A program made the translations under genes and the position numbers. This document shows, one piece after another, positions 1 to 5,312 of a DNA stretch of 5,321 nt. The notes under the pieces were generated by a model. It did no database searches. It was given only the letters and a program-made list of their open reading frames with translations, and was not told the DNA's origin. How positions within the stretch are numbered: the stretch's first letter is position 1; every line of letters starts with the position of its first letter. The stretch is from DASPXY01 sp038227745 (GTDB taxonomy: Bacteria; Planctomycetota; Planctomycetia; Gemmatales; Gemmataceae), in the NCBI GenBank assembly GCA_038227745.1, contig JBBRPS010000702.1, positions 1 through 5,321 of the forward strand, given 5' to 3'.

Positions 1-50
1 CTCGCTTGCGCGTCGGGCTTGTGTGAGGATCTTCCGCGCCGGAGCAATAA
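1..50 (+). repeat. Dispersed ~50-nt intergenic element, copy R1
   Basis: Positions 1-33 are identical to 5287-5319, and positions 1-50 match the reverse complement of 5230-5279 at 46 of 50 bases (differences at 27, 28, 30 and 45). The element has a 26-nt block running from CTCGCTTGCG to CTTGTGTGA, a variable 4-nt patch, then CTTCCGCGCCGGAG and AATAA. It lies between the stop codon of the receiver/kinase gene (66-68, minus) and the window edge. The copy may begin upstream of position 1. I recall similar motifs as abundant dispersed repeats in Gemmataceae genomes, which I cannot verify here. Confidence 0.8.
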
Positions 51-65
51 AAGGCCGGACCGAGG

Positions 66-1271
66 TCAGATCCCGTGCCCCACCTCCGGCGCTGCCGCCT
101 CGACCTGCGGCGGCAGCGTGATCGTGAACGTGGAGCCCTGGCCCAGCTCGCTCTCGGCCCGCACTCGGCCGCCGTGCATCTCGACGAACGCCCGCACCAG
201 CGCCAACCCCAGCCCCAGGCCGCGTCGGTCGAACTCGAACACCCCCGAGGAGTGCCGCGACACGTCGAAGCGCGTGAAGAACGGGTCGAACACGCGCGCC
301 AGCGTCGCCGCGTCCATGCCGACGCCTGTGTCGCACACCCGGATCTCGGCACCGCCGTCCGCCGTCCGCCGCGCTCCCACGCGGATCGTGCCGCCGTCCG
401 GCGTGAACTTCACCGCGTTGATGAGCAGCTGGGACACGCTGTCGCGCAGCTTGTCCTCCTCGACGGAGACCGTGCCCAGCCCGTCCGCGGCGTCCACTTC
501 CAGCCGCTGGTGCCGCTGCTCGATGAACGTGGCCACGTCGTCGGCGGCGGTGCGGACCACCTCCGCCAGCGCCACCGGCTTGCGCGCCAGCGGCCGCTCG
601 AAACGGTCGGCCATCAGCAGCTTGATCATCAGGTCGATGCGCTCGTTGAGCCGCACGCTGCCGGCGAAAATCCGCTCCAGCCAGTGCCCCAGCGGCTGCT
701 CGATGCCCGTCGTCCGCCGGGCCAGGTCCGCCAGGCCGAGCACGATCGTCAGCGGCGTGCGCAGCTCGTGGCTCGCCACGCGGATGAAGGCTTTCTTCAG
801 CTCGTTCGCCTGGCGCAGCTCGACGTTGGCCGCCTCGAGCTGGGTGTTCTTCTGCTGCACCTCCGTGAGGAGGCGCTTGCGCTCGGCGACCAGGTCGTAG
901 TGGTCGATGGCCTGGCGCAGGACGGCCTGCAGTTCCTGCGGCTCCCACGGCTTGGTGATGTAGCGGTAGACGCTGCCCTGGTTGATGGCGTCGATGACCG
1001 CCTTGATGTCCGCGTAGGCGGTGAACAGCAGCCGCACCGTATCGGGGTGCCGTTCGCGCAGCCGCTTGAGGAACTCGACGCCGGACATCTCCGGCATCCG
1101 CTGATCGCTCATGACGATGTGGACCTGCTCCTGGTCCATGATCTTCAGGCCCTCGGTGGCGCGCGTGGCGCCGAGGACGCGGTAGTCGAAGCGCAGCAGG
1201 TCCTGGACGCTGTGGACCAGGTCCGGCTCGTCATCGACGACCAGCAGGCAGCGCTTGGCCTTGCCCTTCAT
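66..1271 (-). CDS. Hybrid sensor protein: N-terminal receiver domain plus histidine kinase (REC-HisKA-HATPase_c)
   Basis: This is a 401-aa soluble two-component protein. Residues about 7-120 form a receiver domain with acidic pair D13/D14, phospho-acceptor D56 (in MSDQRMP), T84 and K107 (in TKPWE). A charged, probably coiled-coil linker spans about 126-160. The dimerisation/phosphotransfer domain has an H-box with H168 (ASHELRTPLT). The ATPase domain shows an N-box with N285 (LLINAVKF), a G1 box at 314-319 (DTGVGM), FDPFF at 328-332 and a G2 box around 351-357 (GLGLGLA). No signal peptide, transmembrane segment or DNA-binding domain is visible, so it likely acts in the cytoplasm, its kinase controlled by phosphorylation of its own receiver. 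The ATG is chosen because AGGAGG lies 5 nt upstream; the open frame extends further but is only shadow of the neighbouring gene. It is 46 bp downstream of the TPM gene on the same strand, so co-transcription is plausible. Input signal and partner are unknown. Confidence 0.93.
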   Translation of the reverse strand: MKGKAKRCLLVVDDEPDLVHSVQDLLRFDYRVLGATRATEGLKIMDQEQVHIVMSDQRMPEMSGVEFLKRLRERHPDTVRLLFTAYADIKAVIDAINQGSVYRYITKPWEPQELQAVLRQAIDHYDLVAERKRLLTEVQQKNTQLEAANVELRQANELKKAFIRVASHELRTPLTIVLGLADLARRTTGIEQPLGHWLERIFAGSVRLNERIDLMIKLLMADRFERPLARKPVALAEVVRTAADDVATFIEQRHQRLEVDAADGLGTVSVEEDKLRDSVSQLLINAVKFTPDGGTIRVGARRTADGGAEIRVCDTGVGMDAATLARVFDPFFTRFDVSRHSSGVFEFDRRGLGLGLALVRAFVEMHGGRVRAESELGQGSTFTITLPPQVEAAAPEVGHGI

Positions 1272-1298
1272 CGCCACCTCCTGCCTCACCCTTCCGCC

Positions 1299-1315
1299 GG
1301 GTCGCGCTGCGACCC
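1299..1315 (-). other. Intercistronic stem-loop between the TPM gene and the kinase gene
   Basis: GGGTCGC (1299-1305) and GCGACCC (1309-1315) form a perfect 7-bp stem with a 3-nt loop. It sits 3 bp beyond the TPM stop codon (1318-1320) and before the ribosome binding site of the kinase gene. No T-run follows in the minus direction, so an RNA-processing, stability or attenuator hairpin is at least as likely as a terminator. Confidence 0.35.
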
Positions 1316-1317
1316 CG

Positions 1318-1827
1318 TTATTTCGCGGACGACTTCTCCAGATGCTTCTCCACCACGCGCACCGCGGCATCGAGTCCTTCGTTGAAGCGATCCTCCTTGA
1401 ACTCGCCGCGGATCGCCTCAATGAGCTTGTCGCGCAAGGCCTGCGTGAACGCTTTCTCCCCACGTCCGACGGGGAGCACGTACAGGTAGCGCGGCTCGCG
1501 GTTGATGAGCACGTACAGGCCGTTGACCACCCGCGCCTTCGTGCGCTCCTTCGCCCACTTGAGGAAGAACTCGGCCCGCGCCTTGTTGTCCATCGCCTTG
1601 ACCTTCTCGGCCGGCGTACCGGGGATGGTCTGGTAGGTCTCGAGGAGCACGTCCAGATTGTGCTTGCGGTAAATCTCGCGGATGCGCTCGTCGGCCTTCT
1701 TGACCGCGTCGGCGCTGAAGAACTTGCCCTGGTCCTGGACTTCCGGCGTGACCGCAAGCCCGACGGCGGCGGCGGCCGCCCAGGCGGCGAGGATCAGGAT
1801 ACCCCTGTGGCACGGCTGGCGGGACAT
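1318..1827 (-). CDS. Secreted TPM-domain protein (TPM_phosphatase/DUF477 family)
   Basis: A 169-aa protein with a likely Sec signal peptide: a basic start (MSRQPCHR), a hydrophobic core at about 10-25 rich in Ala and Leu, and a plausible cleavage after GLA (23-25). Residues about 28-165 resemble a TPM domain: a predicted helix beginning FFSADAVKKADERIREIYRK, a strand LDVLLETYQTIPG (58-70), an FFLKWAKE helix segment (87-94), the strand pair NGLYVLINREPRYLYVLPV (102-120), and a C-terminal amphipathic helix to EKHLEKSSAK. The TPM family includes the photosystem II repair protein Psb32/TLP18.3, for which acid phosphatase activity has been reported, but most bacterial members have no known function. 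Unlike many bacterial TPM proteins there is no C-terminal transmembrane anchor or Gly-rich tail, so a soluble periplasmic protein is inferred. The ATG has GGAGGA 8 nt upstream. It is likely the first gene of a pair with the downstream kinase. Family call is by pattern memory. Confidence 0.8.
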   Translation of the reverse strand: MSRQPCHRGILILAAWAAAAAVGLAVTPEVQDQGKFFSADAVKKADERIREIYRKHNLDVLLETYQTIPGTPAEKVKAMDNKARAEFFLKWAKERTKARVVNGLYVLINREPRYLYVLPVGRGEKAFTQALRDKLIEAIRGEFKEDRFNEGLDAAVRVVEKHLEKSSAK

Positions 1828-1851
1828 GTGGTCTTCCTCCGTGGACGGCCT

Positions 1852-1871
1852 GCCGGCGCCGGCGCGCCGGC
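1852..1871. other. GC-only palindrome in the TPM gene leader
   Basis: Bases 1852-1859 and 1864-1871 are perfect reverse complements (8 bp) around a 4-nt loop, located 25 bp upstream of the TPM start codon. It would form a stable hairpin in the TPM mRNA leader, or could be an operator-like palindrome. The run is pure G/C in a GC-rich genome, so chance is a realistic explanation. Confidence 0.3.
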
Positions 1872-1894
1872 CGTGGCTTCTGTGATGTAGGCTC

Positions 1895-1900
1895 ATTATG
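1895..1900 (-). promoter_or_regulatory. Possible -10 element for the TPM-kinase pair
   Basis: Read on the minus strand this is CATAAT (5 of 6 to TATAAT), 67 bp upstream of the TPM start and one of the few A/T-rich spots in the spacer. No convincing -35 hexamer occurs 16-18 nt upstream (best is 2 of 6), so the call is weak. Confidence 0.18.
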
Positions 1901-1952
1901 CGCAATGGGGGACGGACCGGATAGGGCCGGAAGGAGGCGCGGGCGTCTGCCG

Positions 1953-1981
1953 TTGCCATCGCCGTCGGGGCCCCGCACAAT
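1953..1981 (+). promoter_or_regulatory. Candidate sigma70-type promoter for the LplT-PlsC gene
   Basis: TTGCCA (1953-1958, 5 of 6 to TTGACA) and CACAAT (1976-1981, 4 of 6 to TATAAT, keeping the key A2 and T6) are separated by exactly 17 bp. Transcription would start near 1988, leaving about an 80-nt leader before the GTG start. It lies in the divergent spacer, where a promoter is expected. Confidence 0.35.
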
Positions 1982-2055
1982 AGACCCGACCAGTCTCCGT
2001 CCGGCCCGCCGCAGAGGGCGGCCGGGCAGCGCGGCGCTGGACCGCGAGTGCCGAC

Positions 2056-2061
2056 GAGGGG
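2056..2061 (+). promoter_or_regulatory. Ribosome binding site supporting a GTG start
   Basis: GAGGGG ends 6 nt before the GTG at 2068-2070. It supports this start over the first in-frame ATG at 2146, which would remove much of the first membrane segment. Confidence 0.6.
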
Positions 2062-2067
2062 CCGCCT

Positions 2068-3963
2068 GTGTGGAGCGCAAGGATCCGGCTGACTTCCCTG
2101 TGGCTGTCTCAGGTCGCGCGCGTCCTGGCGGACAACTGCCTGCGCATGTTCATCGTGCTGACCCTCGCCGGCGTCGGCCCCGCGGAGCGCGACAGCGCCT
2201 GGCACCTCCTGACCGGCCTCCTCATGGTCCCCGCCGTCTTCTTCGCGCCGCTCAACGGGGCACTGAGTAACGCCTTGCCCAAGGGCCTCGTGCTGGTCGC
2301 CACGTCGCTGTACTGCGGGGCCGTGGTCGTCGCCTTCGGTGCCGCGGGCGGGCCGTGGGTCGCCGGCTGGGCCTTCGTCGCCGTCGGGGCGGCGGTGTGG
2401 AGCCCGACGCGCTACGCCCTGCTGCCGGCCGCCGCCGAGGACGCCGCCGTGTCCCTGACCCGCGTCAACGCCCTGATCGAGACGGGGGCGGTGATCGCAG
2501 TCCTGGCGGGCTGGGCGCTGGGTGAGCACCTGCGGCACTTCCTCTGGTGGGACCTGAATGCGGCGGTCGCGCTGGCGGCGGGCCTGAATTTCTTCGCCGC
2601 CCTGACGGCCCTGCCCGTCCGCTTCCCCTCGGACGTGCGCCGCCCCGAAAGGGCGGCGGAGGCCGTGGCCGGCTTCTTCCGCGATGCGCGGCGCGTCCTC
2701 GCCGACCCGTCGGCACGGTCCACCCTGGCAGCCCTGGCCGGGCTGCGCGGCATCGCGGTGGCCACGATGGGGGCGCTGATCGCGGCCACCCTCAACGGCG
2801 GCGGGCAGACGTTCGAGCAACTCCAGGAGGTGGGTGCCTGGACGATCGCCGGCGTCGCCGCCGGCTCGCTGCTGGCCGGCGTGCAGCGCCACCCGCGGCG
2901 AGCGCTCGGCCTGGTGCCCGTGGGCGCGACCGGTCTGCTCGTCGGCCTGGTCATCGCCGCGACCGGCTCGGTGCCGTCGCCGCTGCTGTGTGCCGTGCTG
3001 GGCGCGATGGGCGGGCTGGTGAACGTCCCGCTCGCGACGGCGTACCAGGCCAGCCTGCCCGCCGACGCACGCGGCAACGGCATGGCCGTCCGCAACCTCG
3101 CCGACTACGTCGCCATGGCGGCGACGTCGCTGCTGATGTTCTCCCTGGCGTATCACAAGGTGCTGGATCCCTGGGGGCAGCTCTGGCTGCTCGCCGGGAT
3201 GGCGGCGGTGGCCACGGTCGTCAGCTGGCGGGCGCTGTTCCGCCACTTCATGGAGCAGGTGCTCGAACTGCTGCTCTCGCCGCTGTACCGGGTGCGCGCC
3301 CGCGGGCCGGGGTTGGAGCACTTTCCCACGCGCGGGCCGCTCCTGGTGGTCGCCAACCACAGCGCCTGGTTCGACCCGCTGTGGCTGGGCAAGGTGCTGC
3401 CGCGGCGCATCGTGCCGATGATGACCAGCGTGTTCTACGACATGCCCGGCCTGCGCTGGCTGATGCGTTACGTGATCGAGGCGATCCGCGTGCAGGCCTC
3501 GCGGTACCGGCGCGAGGCGCCGGAGTTGAAGGAGGCCATCGCCGCCCTGGACCGCGGCGACTGCGTGGTGCTGTTCCCGGAGGGGTTCATGCGGCGTTAC
3601 GCCGAGAAGCCGCTGCGGCAGTTCGGCCAGGGCATCTGGCACATCCTGAAGGAGCGGCCGCAGACGCCGGTGATCGTCTGCTGGATCGAGGGCGGTTGGG
3701 GAAGTTACTGCTCGTATTACAACGGCCCGCCGACGAAGAACAAGCGGCTGGACTTCTGGCGGCGCATCGAGATCGCGGTGGGGCCGCCGCGGCTGATCGA
3801 CCCGGCGCTCCTGGAGGACCAGCGCGCCACGCGCGCGCACCTGATGGCCCTGTGCATCGACGCCCGCCGCTATCTCGGGCTGGAGCAAGTCGTGGCGGAG
3901 GAGGTCGAGGCCGAGCCGGCCGGCGCCGCGGAAGAGCCGTCCGCGGGAGGGAGTCGGGAGTAG
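2068..3963 (+). CDS. Fused lysophospholipid transporter (LplT-like MFS) and PlsC/Aas-type acyltransferase
   Basis: A 631-aa inner-membrane protein. Residues about 10-395 form an MFS domain with twelve hydrophobic segments by eye (for example 10-36, 45-70, 73-94, 96-121, 133-155, 164-182, then six more between about 222 and 390), close to the roughly 400-residue length of LplT. Residues about 400-590 form a cytoplasmic PlsC-type acyltransferase with the catalytic HX4D motif H431-D436 (NHSAWFD), the FPEG motif at 503-506 and a later IEGGWGS segment. In Enterobacteria LplT flips lysophosphatidylethanolamine inward and Aas re-acylates it; here transport and acylation look joined in one chain, suggesting lysophospholipid salvage. 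The acyl-ACP synthetase half of Aas is absent, so the acyl donor must come from elsewhere. The tail (about 606-631) is acidic and Ala/Glu-rich, probably disordered. The GTG start is supported by GAGGGG upstream. The gene stands alone, divergent from TPM and convergent with trxB. The exact lipid substrate is inferred. Confidence 0.9.
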   Translation: MWSARIRLTSLWLSQVARVLADNCLRMFIVLTLAGVGPAERDSAWHLLTGLLMVPAVFFAPLNGALSNALPKGLVLVATSLYCGAVVVAFGAAGGPWVAGWAFVAVGAAVWSPTRYALLPAAAEDAAVSLTRVNALIETGAVIAVLAGWALGEHLRHFLWWDLNAAVALAAGLNFFAALTALPVRFPSDVRRPERAAEAVAGFFRDARRVLADPSARSTLAALAGLRGIAVATMGALIAATLNGGGQTFEQLQEVGAWTIAGVAAGSLLAGVQRHPRRALGLVPVGATGLLVGLVIAATGSVPSPLLCAVLGAMGGLVNVPLATAYQASLPADARGNGMAVRNLADYVAMAATSLLMFSLAYHKVLDPWGQLWLLAGMAAVATVVSWRALFRHFMEQVLELLLSPLYRVRARGPGLEHFPTRGPLLVVANHSAWFDPLWLGKVLPRRIVPMMTSVFYDMPGLRWLMRYVIEAIRVQASRYRREAPELKEAIAALDRGDCVVLFPEGFMRRYAEKPLRQFGQGIWHILKERPQTPVIVCWIEGGWGSYCSYYNGPPTKNKRLDFWRRIEIAVGPPRLIDPALLEDQRATRAHLMALCIDARRYLGLEQVVAEEVEAEPAGAAEEPSAGGSRE

Positions 3964-3975
3964 GGCCTCGTCAAA

Positions 3976-3997
3976 CCCAGGGGGTGCGACCCCTGGG
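3976..3997. terminator. Stem-loop between convergent genes, likely bidirectional terminator
   Basis: CCCAGGGG (3976-3983) pairs perfectly with CCCCTGGG (3990-3997), an 8-bp stem with a 6-nt loop; an alternative register with one bulged G extends to 9 pairs and a 3-nt loop. It fills most of the 52-bp gap between the stop codons of the LplT-PlsC gene (3963) and trxB (4016). The plus side has no T-run; the minus side is followed only by TTTG, so it would be an atypical intrinsic terminator. Its 9-nt piece TGCGACCCC also occurs in the hairpin at 1299-1315. Confidence 0.55.
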
Positions 3998-4015
3998 CTT
4001 GGTCCTCCTGCCCGC

Positions 4016-5098
4016 TCAATGGTGCTCCTTTTCGGCGAGCCACCGCTCCGCGTCCAGCGCCGCCATGCAGCCGCTGCCGGCCGCGGTGACCGCCTGCTTG
4101 TAGTAGCTGTCCGCCACGTCGCCCGCGGCGAAAACACCTTCGACACTCGTGTTAGTCCGCTGCGCCGTCGTCCAGCGCACGTAGCCCGTCGGCAGCACAT
4201 CGACCTGCCCGCGCAGGAAATCGGTGTTCGGCGTGTGGCCGATCGCCAGGAACACGCCGCTCACCTCCAGCTCCTCGCGGCCGTCGTCCACCGTGCTCTT
4301 CAGCCGCACGCCCGTGACGCCAGCGTCCTCGGTGCCCAGCACTTCTTCGAGGACGCGGTTCCACCGGGGGGTGATCTTCGGGTGGGTCAGGGCGCGCTGC
4401 TGCATGATCTTGCTGGCGCGCAGCTCGGTGCGGCGGTGGACCAGGTAGACGTTGCTCGCGAACTTGGTGAGGTAGGTGCCCTCCTCCACCGCCGAGTCGC
4501 CGCCGCCGATCACTACCAGCGGGCGGTTGCGGAAGCGCGGCAGGGCGCCGTCGCAGACCGCGCACGCCGACACGCCGTTGTTCTTGAAGCGGTCCTCCGA
4601 CGGCAGGCCGAGGTAGTTCGCCCGCGCCCCCGTGGCGACAATGACCGTCAGCGCCTCGACCGTCTCGCCCTCCAGGGCGGTCAGGGTGAACGGGTAGCGC
4701 TTGAAATCCACCGAGACGATGTCGTCGGTCACGATGCGCGTGCCGAAGTTCACGGCCTGCTGGCGCGTGTACTCCATGAGTTCGGGGCCGTAGGCGGCGC
4801 GTCTGCCCTGGTGGGCCGACTTGCCCTCGTAGTAACCCTGCAGGTTCGCGTAGCGCTCCGGCGGCAGGGCCGACTTCGAGAACTGGGCCAGGGCGCCGGC
4901 ATCGGCGTGCGGCCAGCCGGGGAAGTTTTCGACCTCCGTCGTCAGGTTGAGCTGCCCCAGGGGGAGCGTCCCCTTGAGGGCGTTGTCCCCCGTGACCGCC
5001 CCCTCGTAGACGAGCGGCTGCAGGTTCGCCCGCGCCGCGTAGATCGCCGCTGTCCAGCCCGCGGGGCCTGAGCCGATAATGACCACCTTTTCCGCCAT
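4016..5098 (-). CDS. trxB: Thioredoxin reductase (NADPH), TrxB
   Basis: A 360-aa cytoplasmic flavoenzyme that passes electrons from NADPH through FAD to thioredoxin. Visible in order: FAD-binding GSGPAG at 9-14 followed by AAIYAARANLQPLV, TEVENFPG at 54-61, ATGA at 155-158 and YLGLPSE at 162-168, the redox-active CAVC at 179-182 followed by DG, NADPH-binding GGGDSA at 198-203, the NADPH-phosphate motif HRR at 221-223, AIGHTPNT at 285-292, and the C-terminal FAD motif GVFAAGDV at 321-328 followed by the usual QAVTAAGSGCMAALDAE helix. It is about 40 residues longer than the 321-aa E. coli enzyme owing to an insert of about 10 residues near 34-46 and one of about 36 residues near 64-103, both in the FAD domain. 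The ATG has GGAGG 6 nt upstream. The open frame continues upstream only through repeats. No thioredoxin gene is adjacent; it converges on the acyltransferase gene. All catalytic residues are present. Confidence 0.97.
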   Translation of the reverse strand: MAEKVVIIGSGPAGWTAAIYAARANLQPLVYEGAVTGDNALKGTLPLGQLNLTTEVENFPGWPHADAGALAQFSKSALPPERYANLQGYYEGKSAHQGRRAAYGPELMEYTRQQAVNFGTRIVTDDIVSVDFKRYPFTLTALEGETVEALTVIVATGARANYLGLPSEDRFKNNGVSACAVCDGALPRFRNRPLVVIGGGDSAVEEGTYLTKFASNVYLVHRRTELRASKIMQQRALTHPKITPRWNRVLEEVLGTEDAGVTGVRLKSTVDDGREELEVSGVFLAIGHTPNTDFLRGQVDVLPTGYVRWTTAQRTNTSVEGVFAAGDVADSYYKQAVTAAGSGCMAALDAERWLAEKEHH

Positions 5099-5139
5099 GA
5101 TGAGCCTCCGGGCGTGATGAGCGTGAGTTGACCGGGGTC

Positions 5140-5221
5140 CCTGGCGAACGGCCGGCGTAAGCCGGCTGGTACAGCACCCCGCGCGGGGTCCTGGCGAACG
5201 GCCGGCGTAAGCCGACTGGTA
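5140..5221. repeat. Two tandem copies of a 32-nt palindromic element, 50-bp period
   Basis: Positions 5140-5171 and 5190-5221 match at 31 of 32 bases (g5165 versus a5215). Each contains an inverted repeat: in copy 1, GCCGGC (5151-5156) and GCCGGC (5161-5166) flank the loop GTAA, extendable by a G-T and a C-G pair; in copy 2 the base change breaks one pair. The 18-bp spacer contains a separate palindrome. The array lies upstream of trxB, from 42 to 123 bp before its start codon, so it may be in the trxB leader or promoter region. Confidence 0.85.
5176..5189. other. Perfect 14-bp palindrome between the tandem repeats
   Basis: ACCCCGCGCGGGGT is fully self-complementary and occupies most of the spacer between the two tandem copies, 78 bp upstream of the trxB start. 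Symmetry and position fit an operator, but a chance GC palindrome or part of the repeat unit are equally possible. Confidence 0.35.
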
Positions 5222-5229
5222 AGGGTGAC

Positions 5230-5279
5230 TTATTCCTCCGGCGCGGAAGGTGGTCACACAAGCCCGACGCGCAAGCGAG
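5230..5279 (-). repeat. Dispersed ~50-nt intergenic element, copy R2 (inverted)
   Basis: On the minus strand this matches positions 1-50 at 46 of 50 bases, including the CTTCCGCGCCGGAG block and the trailing AATAA. It is head-to-head with copy R3 and lies about 130 bp upstream of trxB. Confidence 0.8.
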
Positions 5280-5312
5280 GGATCCCCTCGCTTGCGCGTC
5301 GGGCTTGTGTGA
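5254..5312. other. Perfect 28-bp inverted repeat made by two head-to-head element copies
   Basis: Bases 5254-5281 and 5285-5312 are exact reverse complements around a 3-nt centre (5282-5284). Pairing stops at 5253/5313, where the two copies diverge. It could extrude as a cruciform or form a very stable RNA hairpin in either direction, much like a paired REP/BIME unit. No T-run is adjacent, so a simple intrinsic terminator is not indicated. Confidence 0.85.

Noticed and set aside
1..65. Intrinsic terminator for the receiver/kinase gene (minus-strand GGCCTTTTATT near 47-57)
   Set aside because: A T-rich stretch is present but no stable stem directly precedes it, so I did not list it.
75..1385. 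A 436-codon plus-strand open frame opposite the receiver/kinase gene
   Set aside because: It is antisense to a gene with complete two-component motifs, and its translation has the usual shadow composition rich in Arg, His, Gln and Asp.
1905..2270. A 121-codon plus-strand open frame in the divergent spacer with ATG at 1905
   Set aside because: It runs into another frame of the LplT-PlsC gene, has low-complexity Arg/Pro content, no ribosome binding site at the right distance and no recognisable domain.
2547..4103. A 518-codon plus-strand open frame overlapping the LplT-PlsC gene and the end of trxB
   Set aside because: Its composition is Arg/Gly/Ala/Pro-rich with no motifs, and it is an alternate frame of a well-supported gene.
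1318..4200. A 960-codon open frame on the minus strand running antisense through the LplT-PlsC gene into the TPM gene
   Set aside because: Only the last 169 codons look like a real protein with its own start and ribosome binding site. The rest is Arg/Gly/His/Gln-rich antisense shadow produced by high third-position GC.
5099..5261. N-terminal extension of trxB reading through the upstream repeats
   Set aside because: The extension encodes repeat-derived peptides such as AYAGRSPG. TrxB proteins start close to the GSGPAG motif, and the ATG at 5096-5098 has a good ribosome binding site.
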